Source: Chryseobacterium sp. Leaf180 (lineage in GTDB: Bacteria > Bacteroidota > Bacteroidia > Flavobacteriales > Weeksellaceae). Taken from it: a DNA stretch of 64,000 bases. Shown here piece by piece: positions 42,443-51,829 of this stretch (position 1 is its first letter; each line of letters starts with the position of its first letter). Position numbers and translations under genes: made by a program. The stretch spans positions 368,212-432,211 of the forward strand of contig NZ_LMPJ01000009.1 in assembly GCF_001424585.1 (NCBI RefSeq), given 5' to 3'. Below the pieces are notes generated by a model that worked only from the letters and a program-made list of their open reading frames with translations, was not told where the DNA came from and ran no database searches.

Positions 42443-43643
42443 AATTCTCCACACCGCCGACTGGCATCTCGGCAAAAGACTGGAGCGGTTTTCGCGGATC
42501 GAAGAGCAGATTCTGGTGATGAACGAAATCGTTGAAATTGCAGATGAGCAAAACGTTGATCTGGTTTTAATTGCCGGCGATCTGTTTGATAATTTTAATC
42601 CGGCGACCGATGCGGTCGAGCTTTTTTATAAAACTTTAAAACGCCTTTCCCTCAACGGAAAACGCCCTGTTGTCGCCATTTCGGGGAATCACGATTCACC
42701 GTATCTCATCGATGCGCCTGATTCGCTGGCGCGTGAATGTGGCATTATTCTCATCGGTCATCCGAAAGCTGAGGTCGTACCTTTTGAGCTTGAACATTTT
42801 AAAATTACAAAATCTGCGGATGGTTTTATAGAATTAAAATTAAACCAGCACGATTCTCCCATCCGCATTCTGCACACCGCCTATGCCAACGAAATCAGGT
42901 TGAAACAGTATCTCGGCGAAAACCGCGAAGCCGCGTTAAACGAAGTTCTGGCCAATCACTGGCAGGAAAATGCCGATACTTTTTGCGACAAAAAAGGAGT
43001 GAATCTTTTGATGACGCATCTGTATATGAACAAAAAAGGGACACCGCTTCTCGACGAACCGGATGGTGAAAAACCAATTAAAATCGGGAATGCAGATCTT
43101 GTTTTTTCAGACAGCATTCCGGAGCAGATTCAGTACACAGCGCTGGGCCATCTTCACCGTTTTCAGAATATCGGAAGTGAAGAAAAACCCGCTGTGTATG
43201 CGTCTTCACCACTTTGCTACAGTTTTTCTGAGGCTGGACAGACAAAATTTGTTTCCATTATTTCTGCCAAACCAAATGAGCCGGTTTCTTTTGAAAAAAT
43301 CGCTCTAAAAAACGGAAAATGTCTCAGCAGAAAACAGTTTGATAATCTCGAAGAAACTGTTCAGTGGCTAACCGAAAACCCGGAAACTTTAGTCGAAATC
43401 ACTTTAAAAAGTCAGACTTTTTTAAAAGCCGACGAACGAAAGAGAATTTTCAGCGCACATAGTGGCATCGTGCATCTTATTCCGAAAATCGCTCACGATA
43501 CCGTTTCTGAAAACAAACTTCCGGAGATTGATATTGCACAGGATCCGCTGCCGCTTTTCCGGGAATATTTTAAGTCTAAAAACAACGGGCAGGAACCCAA
43601 CGACGACCTCATCAGTTTATTCAAAGAAATCGAAAATCTGTAA
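42435..43643 (+). CDS. sbcD: Exonuclease subunit SbcD
   Basis: A 402-residue Mre11-type nuclease. The ATG at 42435 puts the first motif at the N-terminus, as in other SbcD proteins; an ATG five codons upstream is the alternative. Metal-binding motifs are ILHTADWHLGKRL, LIAGDLFDN, ISGNHDSP, LMTHLYM and a late ALGHLH. With SbcC it cleaves hairpins and blocked DNA ends. sbcC starts 2 bp after its stop. Confidence 0.96.
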   Translation: MIKILHTADWHLGKRLERFSRIEEQILVMNEIVEIADEQNVDLVLIAGDLFDNFNPATDAVELFYKTLKRLSLNGKRPVVAISGNHDSPYLIDAPDSLARECGIILIGHPKAEVVPFELEHFKITKSADGFIELKLNQHDSPIRILHTAYANEIRLKQYLGENREAALNEVLANHWQENADTFCDKKGVNLLMTHLYMNKKGTPLLDEPDGEKPIKIGNADLVFSDSIPEQIQYTALGHLHRFQNIGSEEKPAVYASSPLCYSFSEAGQTKFVSIISAKPNEPVSFEKIALKNGKCLSRKQFDNLEETVQWLTENPETLVEITLKSQTFLKADERKRIFSAHSGIVHLIPKIAHDTVSENKLPEIDIAQDPLPLFREYFKSKNNGQEPNDDLISLFKEIENL

Positions 43644-43645
43644 AC

Positions 43646-46600
43646 ATGCTGCCCATTTCACTCACCATCGAAGGTTTATATTCATATCAAAACCGCCAGA
43701 CAATCGATTTTCAGCATCTCACGCAGGCCGGTCTTTTTGGCATTTTCGGCTCGGTAGGCTCAGGAAAATCTTCTATTCTGGAGGCAATTTCTTTTGCGCT
43801 GTACGGCGAAACTGAAAGGCTGAATGCTCGCGATAAACGCACTTACAATATGATGAATTTGAAATCAAATAAATCTCTGATTGAGTTTGATTTTATTAAT
43901 TACGAAAATAAAAAGTTCCGTGCGGCAAGAGAATTTAAACGTAATTCTAAAAATTTTGAAGATGTAAAAACGCCAAGCGTCACTTTCTACGAATGGAAAA
44001 ATGAAAGCTGGATTCCGCTGGAGCATTCAAGCGCGGAAAAAATTATTGGTTTAAGTTATGCTAATTTTAAGCGGACGATTATTATACCGCAGGGTCAGTT
44101 CAAAGAGTTTCTGGAACTCGGAGCGACAGAAAGGACCAATATGATGAAGGAAATTTTCGGTCTACAGAAATTTGATCTCCAGCAAAATGTTTCGGTTTTA
44201 AACTCCAGAAATAAAAGCGAACTCGATCAGTCGGAAGGTCAGTTGAAAGGTTTTGAGGAAGTGAATGAGGAGCAGATTTCAGTTCAGAAAGAATATTTAA
44301 AAACTGAAAAACAGAAGTTTAATGAAATTCAAATTATATTCAAACAGACGGAAGAAAAATATTCAAAACTGAAAAGTTTAAAAGATGATTTTACTGATTT
44401 AAATGCTAAAAAATCACATTTTGAAAAGCTGCAAGAGCAAAAAACTGAAATTGATGAATTAGAAACAAAAACAGAAATCTATGACAGGATTTTCAGGATT
44501 TTCACGCATTTAATATCTGAGAAAACCAAACTTGCTAGAGAGCTTTCTGATCAGCAGAAAAATAAAGAAGATCAGTTTAAAATCTTGAAGGAAACCGAAG
44601 ATCAATTTGAAAATAATAAGAATAAATTACTGGCGATTCAGCCTAAATATGAGGTTTTAAATCAATCTAAAATTCAGGAAAATGATTTGAATTTTATTTT
44701 GCAAATGCTGAGATTTTCTGAGGAAATAGAAACTTTGAAAGAGCGGACAAAAAACGGTTCGGAAAAAGTAAAAGAAGTCGAAACGAATCAGAAGTTAATT
44801 CAACAGAAGATTGATGACCTTTCAACAACTGCAGAAAATTTAAAGCCAAAAAAATTAGATTCAGGTTTACTTTTGAATGTTGGAAACTGGTTTTCAGATA
44901 AGAAAAAACTGACTGAAAGTTTACAGAATCAGACTGAAAAAATCGATGCAAAAAAGAATGAAATTTCAAGAATTTCTGATGAATTAAAATCTTTTGAAAT
45001 TAATTCTGAAACATTTAAAAATGATTTTAAAACTCAGATTGAAACTTTAGAAAAACAAAAGAAAGCACTTTCTGAAAAACGAAATCAGCTTGAAGTTCAG
45101 CAGAAACTGGCTCATTTTGCCAGCGAATTGCACGACGGAGAATCATGTCCGCTCTGTGGCGCTTTTGAACATCCAAATATCGTAGAATTTGATGATGTAA
45201 ATTCGGAATTAAATGAGATTCAGAAACAGATTGAGCAAGTTGAAATTCAGAAAGAAAATATTCAAAAACAATTTTTAGAAATTGAAAAAATTCTTGACCG
45301 GAAAAAGATTTTTGAGGAACAGCTTAAATCTGAAGAGGAAATTTTTAAAAAGTTTCAAACTCAAATTGCTGAGCATTTAAAAAGCTTTACGTGGACTGAA
45401 TTTAATGGAGAAAACCAATCTGATTTTGAAGAAAAACGTCAGCAATCATTTTCCATCGAAAAACAGATTGATAAACTGAATCAACAGATTTCTCTGGAGC
45501 AGAAAAATTTAGATAAAGAGAGAGAACATCTCAACAGTTACAACAAAGCTCTGGAAAAATTCAGGTTGGATGAGGCGAAAAAAGAGGAGCAAATCAAAAG
45601 TAACGAAGCTAATTTAAAAGTTTTAAGCTGGATTGATTACAAAGGAAAAACGGCTGTGGAAGTTGAAGAAATTTACACTATACTTTCAAGATCAAATATC
45701 GAAACGGAAGAGAATTATCAACTGATAATTAAAGAAGAAAAAGAACTTTCGCCAAAACTGGCCGAACAAAAAGCAGTTGTTGTTCAGTTCGGAAGACGAA
45801 TTTCAGAACTGGAAAAAGAGATTTCGGATAATAAAACGTCTGTTGAAAATGCTTTAAGAAAAGAGAAATTTAATAGTTTAGACGAAATTCAGGGAATTTT
45901 AAAGCAGGAAATTAATGTTCAGGAAGCGAGAAATAAAATTCAGGATTTTAAAGTAAGATTTGAAACGCTGAAGAATTTAATTTTAGAATTAGAGAACAAA
46001 CTGAAGGATTTCTCTTTTAATGAAGAAGAGTTTTCAGCGACAGAAAATCAATTTAAAACTTTTGAAAATGATTTAAAATCAGCCAACGATTCGGTAGTAA
46101 AAATAAGTTCAGAAATTGAACGACTGGAAAAAGAATTTAAGAAAAAAGAAAGTCTTTTGGTTGATTTGGCAAAAGTTAAGAAGCGCCGTGAGAATCTTGC
46201 GATTATGCAAAATCTCTTTAACGGAGCGGGTTTTGTGCGTTATATTTCGTCTATTTATTTGCGCCAGCTGTGCGATCACGCGAATGTACGTTTCCATAAA
46301 ATGACGCGAAATCAACTGAGTTTGCAGCTGAATGAAAACAATGATTTTGAAATTATCGATTACCTGAATGAAGGCCGTAGCCGGAGTGTAAAGACGCTTT
46401 CAGGCGGACAGGCATTTCAGGTTTCACTGAGTCTTGCGCTGGCTTTGGCTGAAAGTGTACAGACGAACGCACAGTCAGAGAAAAATTTCTTTTTTATTGA
46501 TGAAGGTTTCGGAACTCAGGATGTGGAATCTGTAAACGTAGTCTTCGAAACGCTGATGAATCTGCAGAAAGAAAACCGCATTGTAGGCATTATCTCACAT

Positions 46601-46684
46601 GTTGAAGAGCTGAAGGAGAAAATTTCGGTGGCTTTGCAGATTACCAAAGACGAGGAACGCGGCAGTTTGATTGAAATAATTTAA
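43646..46684 (+). CDS. sbcC: Exonuclease subunit SbcC
   Basis: A 1012-residue Rad50-type SMC ATPase. Walker A is IFGSVGSGKSSILEAISFA (about 34-52); long coiled coils flank the zinc hook CPLCG (about residues 501-505); the ABC signature is TLSGGQAFQVSLSLALALAE near 915-935; Walker B is FFFIDEGFGTQD near 948. The coiled coils are unusually Lys/Glu rich and AT-biased in codon use, as is common for such arms. It pairs with SbcD in repair of palindromic or blocked DNA. Confidence 0.96.
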   Translation: MLPISLTIEGLYSYQNRQTIDFQHLTQAGLFGIFGSVGSGKSSILEAISFALYGETERLNARDKRTYNMMNLKSNKSLIEFDFINYENKKFRAAREFKRNSKNFEDVKTPSVTFYEWKNESWIPLEHSSAEKIIGLSYANFKRTIIIPQGQFKEFLELGATERTNMMKEIFGLQKFDLQQNVSVLNSRNKSELDQSEGQLKGFEEVNEEQISVQKEYLKTEKQKFNEIQIIFKQTEEKYSKLKSLKDDFTDLNAKKSHFEKLQEQKTEIDELETKTEIYDRIFRIFTHLISEKTKLARELSDQQKNKEDQFKILKETEDQFENNKNKLLAIQPKYEVLNQSKIQENDLNFILQMLRFSEEIETLKERTKNGSEKVKEVETNQKLIQQKIDDLSTTAENLKPKKLDSGLLLNVGNWFSDKKKLTESLQNQTEKIDAKKNEISRISDELKSFEINSETFKNDFKTQIETLEKQKKALSEKRNQLEVQQKLAHFASELHDGESCPLCGAFEHPNIVEFDDVNSELNEIQKQIEQVEIQKENIQKQFLEIEKILDRKKIFEEQLKSEEEIFKKFQTQIAEHLKSFTWTEFNGENQSDFEEKRQQSFSIEKQIDKLNQQISLEQKNLDKEREHLNSYNKALEKFRLDEAKKEEQIKSNEANLKVLSWIDYKGKTAVEVEEIYTILSRSNIETEENYQLIIKEEKELSPKLAEQKAVVVQFGRRISELEKEISDNKTSVENALRKEKFNSLDEIQGILKQEINVQEARNKIQDFKVRFETLKNLILELENKLKDFSFNEEEFSATENQFKTFENDLKSANDSVVKISSEIERLEKEFKKKESLLVDLAKVKKRRENLAIMQNLFNGAGFVRYISSIYLRQLCDHANVRFHKMTRNQLSLQLNENNDFEIIDYLNEGRSRSVKTLSGGQAFQVSLSLALALAESVQTNAQSEKNFFFIDEGFGTQDVESVNVVFETLMNLQKENRIVGIISHVEELKEKISVALQITKDEERGSLIEII

Positions 46685-46710
46685 TAATCTCAATTTTCTT
46701 TTATAAACAA

Positions 46711-46745
46711 AAAACTCCGTTGATTTCTCAGCGGAGTTTTTATTT
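46711..46745. terminator. Bidirectional terminator
   Basis: AAAACTCCG (46711-46719) pairs with CGGAGTTTT (46732-46740), then more T residues. It separates convergent sbcC and the LLM oxidoreductase gene. Confidence 0.85.
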
Positions 46746-47761
46746 TAGCGAACCTGCGGAGCAATTTTTTCTCCAAAAAGTTCGATTGATTTCATCATGA
46801 TATCATCAGCGGGATCACCGACATCCATATGACCAATGAATCTCGTGATGCCAAAAATCTCTTTCATATATGCGATTTTGTCTGCCACTTCACTGCTGTT
46901 TCCGATGAAAAGCGCACCGTCTTTGCCGCGCCCGCCTTCGTACTGCATTTTGGTGAACGGTGCCCAGCCACGCGAGCGTCCGATGCCGTCCATCTGCGAT
47001 TTATAATTGTTAAAATAGCCGTCGATTACGCTTTTTTCATCACTTACAAACGTATGCGAATGAATCGCGATCTGCATTTCTTCTTCAGGATGACCGGCGC
47101 TACGGTATTCCTGTTTGTAAAAATCGATCAGATTTTTAAACTGAATCGGCATTCCGCCAATAATAGCGACGATTAGCGGCATTCCGAGTTTTGCGGCGCT
47201 TAAAACCGATTGTGGAGTTCCGCCAACAGCCCGCCAGATTGGAAGTTTACCTTTGTTTTTCGCTCTCGGGTAAACCGTCTGATTTTCCATGGAAGCGCGA
47301 AGATTTCCATGCCACGTCACGTTTTCTTCAGCATTAATCTTTAAAAGTAAATCTAATTTTTCATCAAAAAGTGCTTCGTAATCATTCAACGAATATCCAA
47401 ACAAAGGAAATGACTCGATAAAACTTCCACGCCCCACGAAAATCTCGGCTCTTCCGTCTGAGATTAAATCAATCGTAGCAAAATCCTGATATACTTTCAC
47501 TGGTTCAGCCGAACTCAAAACGGTAACGCCGCTCGCCAGTTTTATATTTTTGGTGACACTTGCTGCTGCAGCCAAAACAATTTCCGGGGAAGAAACTGCA
47601 TAATCGGGTCGGTGATGTTCGCCCAAAGCAAAAACATCGATTCCCACCTCATCCATCCGCTTCACCTGCGCTACGATTTCGCGAATTTTTTCGCCAGCAT
47701 CTTTACGCTTTCCGCCGGCGCCGATGCCAAGATCACCAAACATTCCTATTCCTAATTCCAT
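46745..47761 (-). CDS. LLM class flavin-dependent oxidoreductase
   Basis: A 338-residue luciferase-like monooxygenase-fold protein. The ATG at 47761 (ELGIGMFGDLG) fits the family; an ATG four codons upstream is possible, but the longest reading runs through a promoter box. Motifs: FALGEHHRPDYAVSSPEIVL, KLASGVTVLSSAEPVKVYQD, GRAEIFVGRGSF, and a late FIGHMDVGDP. Such enzymes use FMN and may be monooxygenases or reductases; the substrate is unknown. Confidence 0.9.
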   Translation of the reverse strand: MELGIGMFGDLGIGAGGKRKDAGEKIREIVAQVKRMDEVGIDVFALGEHHRPDYAVSSPEIVLAAAASVTKNIKLASGVTVLSSAEPVKVYQDFATIDLISDGRAEIFVGRGSFIESFPLFGYSLNDYEALFDEKLDLLLKINAEENVTWHGNLRASMENQTVYPRAKNKGKLPIWRAVGGTPQSVLSAAKLGMPLIVAIIGGMPIQFKNLIDFYKQEYRSAGHPEEEMQIAIHSHTFVSDEKSVIDGYFNNYKSQMDGIGRSRGWAPFTKMQYEGGRGKDGALFIGNSSEVADKIAYMKEIFGITRFIGHMDVGDPADDIMMKSIELFGEKIAPQVR

Positions 47762-47782
47762 ATTTTTTCTCATTTTGATATA

Positions 47783-47790
47783 CAAAAATA
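47783..47790 (-). promoter_or_regulatory. -7 box of the LLM oxidoreductase gene
   Basis: Minus-strand TATTTTTG. It overlaps the TTG at 47785 of the longest reading and so excludes that start. Confidence 0.55.
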
Positions 47791-47833
47791 CGCTGCAGCA
47801 ATCCGTAAAACGTTGATGTGTGATAAGAAGCGG

Positions 47834-48463
47834 TCATTCTTTAAGATAAACAACCAAAAAGGAAATTTTTGTTTTTAAAAGTTTGAAACGGTCGATATAT
47901 CCTTTGGCAACACGGTCTGAACTTCTCCGCATGACGTATAAGTTATGTCCTAAAATATTCCCAACAATATACTCATCGGCAACCGAAGTTACGGTGTACA
48001 GCTCTCCTTTTTCTGTGTTTTCTCTGCTCCCGACCACTGCATTTACCAATATTCTGAACTGCTCAGTCAGAAGATCAAAGTTTTTATTTTCCGGATTCCT
48101 ATTTTTGTACGCCAAAAAAAGTGAGCCTAAAATCTCCAGACTTACCGGATCTTCTTTAATCAGACGCTCACCTTCTTCAATGGCTTCGGTATATTTTTTT
48201 TCACGTGAAAGCCGCATCAGATCTCCAATAACAACCACCTTATCTTTATTCGCAGGATAAAATATTTTTCCGTAATACAAACGGTTGGCTTCAAGAGAAT
48301 CGAGCGAACTGGGAAGATGTACAAATTTGAAAAGCAGCTTCTCGTACTCGTATTTACCGCCTTTTTCGGTGACTTCTTTTTTAATCAGATCAAAATCGAT
48401 GGCATTTTGTGCTTTAAAAAACGAAGCAAAGACGATGAAGAATAAGAGAAACTGCTTTTTCAT
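47834..48463 (-). CDS. DUF4919 family secreted protein
   Basis: A 209-residue exported protein with a signal peptide (KKQFLLFFIVFASFFKAQ). The mature part resembles DUF4919: DFDLIKKEVTEKGGKYEYEKLL, a helical segment with YTEAIEEGERLIKEDP that recalls TPR helices, then VTSVADEYIVGNILGHNLYV. Function unknown. It begins 3 bp after the stop of the dipeptidyl-peptidase gene and is probably its operon partner. Confidence 0.8.
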   Translation of the reverse strand: MKKQFLLFFIVFASFFKAQNAIDFDLIKKEVTEKGGKYEYEKLLFKFVHLPSSLDSLEANRLYYGKIFYPANKDKVVVIGDLMRLSREKKYTEAIEEGERLIKEDPVSLEILGSLFLAYKNRNPENKNFDLLTEQFRILVNAVVGSRENTEKGELYTVTSVADEYIVGNILGHNLYVMRRSSDRVAKGYIDRFKLLKTKISFLVVYLKE

Positions 48464-48466
48464 AAT

Positions 48467-50611
48467 TTAATTTTTAAGATGATCATCAAAATAGTCGGTG
48501 ATCTTCTGCATCAAATGTACACGGTCTTTTCCTGTTACATTATGAGTGTGGCCAGGATAGACAAAATAATCCATCTGAATTCCCTGGTCAACTGCTGATT
48601 TTATAAATTTCATCGAATGCTGCCAAACCACCACATCATCCTGCGCACCGTGAATCATCAGCAGTTTGCCTTTCAGATTCTGCACTTTATCCAAAAGGTT
48701 TGCTTTTGCGTAGCCTTCAGGGTTTTCCTGTGGTGTATCCATATATCTTTCGCCGTACATGATTTCGTACATACTCCAGTCGATCACAGGTCCGCCTGCA
48801 ACGCCCACTTTGAAAACTTCGGGATTGCGGAGCATAAAGCTCGTCGTCATAAATCCGCCAAAACTCCAGCCGTGAATTCCCAGTTTTTGTCCGTCCACAT
48901 ACGGCAGAGATTTCAGATAATCGACACCTTTCAGCTGATCATTCATCTCAGTAGTTCCCAGATTTCTGAAAACCGCCTGTTCAAATTTCATCCCACGGTT
49001 TGAAGATCCGCGGCCGTCCATCGTGAAAATAATATAGCCGTTCTGCGCCATATATTCGTACCAAAGGTTGCCTGAAGCCGGAAAGCTGTTGGTCACAAGC
49101 TGCAGATGCGGGCCATTGTAGAGATAGACAATCGCCGGATATTTCTTATTCGGGTCGAAGTTTGTCGGCAAAATAATCTTACCGTAAAGCACGGTGCCGT
49201 CGTCGGCTTTCAGATTGACGTTTTTGATATCCGGTCGCTGATAATTTTTTAACGGATTTTCTGCGGTAAGCAGATTTTCAGATTTCAGCGTCGTCGTATT
49301 GATGATATTGGCAACGCGCGGTGTATTTTCGTTACTGTAAAGATCATAAAGATGATTTCCGTCTTTGCTCAAAATTCCACTGTGCATTCCCGGCACATTA
49401 TCCAGACGCTGCGTTCTGAAAGTGTTCCAGTTTATTTTATACAAATGTCTTTCCAGTGGCGTTTCCTGCGTAGAAACGTAGTAGATTTCTTTTTTCTTTT
49501 CATTAAATCCTAAAACATCGGTCACCAGCCAGTTTCCTTTTGTAAGCTGCGAGATCAGACCTTTTTCTAAACTGTAATGGAAGAGATGATTAAAACCTGT
49601 GCGCTGGCTCTGCCAGATAAAATCGGTATTGGAGTTTGGGAAAAACAAGAGCGGATGCTGCGGCTCCACATATTTGCTGTCGGTTTCTTCAAATAAAGTT
49701 TTGATGAAATTGCCGGTGGTAGCATCGTACTGATTCATTTTCAAATGATTCTGTCCGCGGTTCAGAACGCCCACAAAAATATATTTAGAATCCGGGCTCC
49801 ACGTGATTGCGGTGAGATAATGATCTTTTTCGCCGTCGTCGGTTTTCAGGAATGTGGTGGTTCCGTTTTTAATATTATAAACGCCCAGCGTCACCTCATG
49901 CGACGTTTTTCCGGCCATCGGATATTTAATATTGGCGTTAACTGCAGGCGTTACCGACCAGTCGATGATAGCATAATCTGCCACCATCGTCTGATCCATC
50001 CGGTAAAAAGCGACGCTTTGCGAGTTAGGCGCCGGGAAAATTCCCGTATCAATGCCAAATTCGTTGCGGTGAACATTTGCTGCCCCGTTCAGAATATTTT
50101 CATTGGAGTCATTCGTCACCTGAGTAGTTTTTCCGTTTCTGCTGACGAAGAGATTATTTTTCACGGTAAACGCCACCGTTTCACTGTCGGCCATCACTTT
50201 CATATTCTCGGCACTGGCATCAAGATCGACAGTAGATTTTACTTTCCAGTCGCTGCCCGATTTCTCGATGCGGTACATTTTATTTTTGGCAGAAAAGTAT
50301 CCGCTTCCTTTTGCGGTAAAGGTTACCGGTGGAAGGCCTTTCATCTTTGCCTCGGGAAAATTTTTATTGAGCTGGTAGAGAGAAAGCAAGGTATCCTGCT
50401 TTTTCTTTTTAAGATCGGTCGTTAAATAGCCGCCTTTTACCGACTGAATGTACGCGTCGCTGTCTGGAGACCAAGAAAACTGACTGATATTTTTGATGGC
50501 AAGATTGCTTCGCATTCCGTTTACGGCTTCGGCCATGGTAAATTTCTGCGTTTGCGCAATGGCAGAGCTTCCGAGCATGAGGGCAAGGAGAGAAAATGTA
50601 TAAAGTTTCAT
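48467..50611 (-). CDS. S9 family peptidase, dipeptidyl-peptidase IV type
   Basis: A 714-residue exported prolyl-oligopeptidase-family enzyme. Signal peptide (SLLALMLGSSAIAQ); an N-terminal eight-bladed beta-propeller region (about 40-460, with FSWSPDSDAYIQ and AITWSPDSKYIFVGVL); a C-terminal alpha/beta hydrolase with the nucleophile in HGWSFGGFMT (near 580), acid in HGAQDDVVVW (near 657) and His in YPGHTHNV (near 689). It likely cleaves X-Pro dipeptides from peptides in the periplasm. A TATTTTTG box lies 19 bp upstream. Confidence 0.95.
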   Translation of the reverse strand: MKLYTFSLLALMLGSSAIAQTQKFTMAEAVNGMRSNLAIKNISQFSWSPDSDAYIQSVKGGYLTTDLKKKKQDTLLSLYQLNKNFPEAKMKGLPPVTFTAKGSGYFSAKNKMYRIEKSGSDWKVKSTVDLDASAENMKVMADSETVAFTVKNNLFVSRNGKTTQVTNDSNENILNGAANVHRNEFGIDTGIFPAPNSQSVAFYRMDQTMVADYAIIDWSVTPAVNANIKYPMAGKTSHEVTLGVYNIKNGTTTFLKTDDGEKDHYLTAITWSPDSKYIFVGVLNRGQNHLKMNQYDATTGNFIKTLFEETDSKYVEPQHPLLFFPNSNTDFIWQSQRTGFNHLFHYSLEKGLISQLTKGNWLVTDVLGFNEKKKEIYYVSTQETPLERHLYKINWNTFRTQRLDNVPGMHSGILSKDGNHLYDLYSNENTPRVANIINTTTLKSENLLTAENPLKNYQRPDIKNVNLKADDGTVLYGKIILPTNFDPNKKYPAIVYLYNGPHLQLVTNSFPASGNLWYEYMAQNGYIIFTMDGRGSSNRGMKFEQAVFRNLGTTEMNDQLKGVDYLKSLPYVDGQKLGIHGWSFGGFMTTSFMLRNPEVFKVGVAGGPVIDWSMYEIMYGERYMDTPQENPEGYAKANLLDKVQNLKGKLLMIHGAQDDVVVWQHSMKFIKSAVDQGIQMDYFVYPGHTHNVTGKDRVHLMQKITDYFDDHLKN

Positions 50612-50630
50612 GAATTAAATTTGAATGACT

Positions 50631-50638
50631 CAAAAATA
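50631..50638 (-). promoter_or_regulatory. -7 box of the S9 peptidase gene
   Basis: Minus-strand TATTTTTG, 19 bp before the ATG at 50611. Confidence 0.55.
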
Positions 50639-50716
50639 AGAAATTAATCTAAAAGCGGCTGATCTTAGTTTTAGCAGCTGTTGACGATGATTTTTATGGA
50701 TTTTAAAACAAAATTT

Positions 50717-50895
50717 ACCGGGAAAGTTTCCTGTAAGGGTGCGTGAAGCTTTCCCGGTTACCCGAAAGTTTCTTGCAAGGGTGCGTGAAGCTTTCCCGGT
50801 TACCAGAAAGTCTCTTGCGGGGGTGCAAGAAGGTTTCCGGGTTACCCGATAGGTCGTCGCAGGAGTGCAAGAAGGTTTCGGGAAAGATCCCGAAG
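50717..50895. repeat. 42-bp tandem repeat array in a 636-bp gap
   Basis: Three full units (50743-50784, 50785-50826, 50827-50868) are flanked by partial units on both sides. The unit begins GTGAAGCTTTCCCGGTTACC and ends TTGCAAGGGTGC; the third is more diverged. Each unit centres on an imperfect palindrome (GAAGCTTTCCCGG against CCGAAAGTTTC). An open frame across it encodes a 14-residue repeat, but this follows from the 42-bp period and is unlikely to be a gene. The rest of the gap holds about 110 bp of nothing recognisable, then structured element copy B and the yceI promoter. Confidence 0.8.
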
Positions 50896-51003
50896 TTTTA
50901 TCTGATTAATAAATGGAATCTACTGATGATTTGTAGAAATGTTTTTGGACTTTGAAGGAAGAGTGATTCTGATTTTGATTGAAAAGTGGTGATGGTGACG
51001 GAT

Positions 51004-51120
51004 TTTTTAGCCCAGATTGCAGCGGCATCCTTTTTCAGGTTGTATTGTGGGCGGCGCGGAGCGCCGCCCACAATACAACCTGAAAAGATATAGCGGAAAG
51101 CTGGATAAAGCTCCTAAAAA
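51004..51120 (+). ncRNA. Structured repeat element, copy B, with perfect hairpin
   Basis: It starts with TAGCCCAGATTGCAGCGG (51008-51025) and ends with TATAGCGGAAAGCTGG (51089-51104), then GCTCCTAAAAA. Between them, arms 51032-51057 and 51061-51086 are perfect reverse complements of 26 bp around the loop GGA. Outer TTTTTAG (51004-51010) can pair with CTAAAAA (51114-51120). The two end boxes match copy A near 18.1 kb. It lies about 90 bp before the yceI promoter. Known family membership is not verified. Confidence 0.6.
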
Positions 51121-51209
51121 GAGTCTTATAATTTGCCACGCCACAATCTTCTTCTGTATAAAATTTGATTTCTTATCCTATATCAATAAAAGAATAGCGC
51201 ATCGCGGAC

Positions 51210-51217
51210 TATCTTTG
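51210..51217 (+). promoter_or_regulatory. -7 box of yceI
   Basis: TATCTTTG, an exact TAnnTTTG match, 30 bp before the yceI ATG. Confidence 0.6.
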
Positions 51218-51247
51218 CCTTAATAATAACAACCAAAATTACATACA

Positions 51248-51760
51248 ATGTCAACAAAATGGAATTTAGACCTTTCGCACAGTGAAATTACTTTTAAAGT
51301 AAAACACATGATGATCTCTAACGTGAAAGGTAACTTCACCGACTTCACCGCAGAAATCGTTGCAGATGACGACACTTTTAAAAACGCAAAAACAACGGCG
51401 ACGATTCAGACCGCGTCGGTAAACACCAACAGCGAAGACCGCGACAAGCATTTGAGATCTGAAGAATTTTTCAATGCTGAAAAATTTCCGACCATCACTT
51501 TTGAATCTGATGCGATGAATCAGTCAGTAACCGGAAATTTAACCTTAAACGGCGTGACAAAACCTATTAATCTTGATGTCGATTTTGGTGGGATCAACGT
51601 AGATCCGTGGGGAAATACCAAAGCAGGTTTCTCTTTTGAAGGAAAAATCAACAGAAAAGATTTCGGTCTGAACTGGAATGCAGCATTGGAAGCAGGCGGT
51701 GTTCTGGTAAGCGATGAAGTAAAAATTGCCGGAGAACTTCAGTTTGTAAAAGAAGCGTAA
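51248..51760 (+). CDS. YceI family protein
   Basis: A 170-residue lipocalin-like beta-barrel protein: KWNLDLSHSEITFKVKHMMI, FKNAKTTATIQTASVNTNSEDRD in outline, HLRSEEFFNAEKFPTITFES, and FGLNWNAALEAGGVLVSDEV. YceI proteins bind isoprenoid-type lipids. There is no signal peptide, so this copy should be cytoplasmic, unlike E. coli YceI. A structured element and a clear promoter lie upstream. Confidence 0.94.
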   Translation: MSTKWNLDLSHSEITFKVKHMMISNVKGNFTDFTAEIVADDDTFKNAKTTATIQTASVNTNSEDRDKHLRSEEFFNAEKFPTITFESDAMNQSVTGNLTLNGVTKPINLDVDFGGINVDPWGNTKAGFSFEGKINRKDFGLNWNAALEAGGVLVSDEVKIAGELQFVKEA

Positions 51761-51829
51761 GCGCAGATTCAATCACAGAACATATCCGGTAATTGCTTGC
51801 AGTTGCCGGATTTTTATTTAAAATAAAAT

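Noticed and set aside
50743-50955. Open frame encoding a 14-residue repeat (KLSRLPESxLxGC-like)
   Set aside because: It arises because the DNA repeat period (42 bp) is divisible by three; there is no promoter box, no signal peptide and no recognised family.
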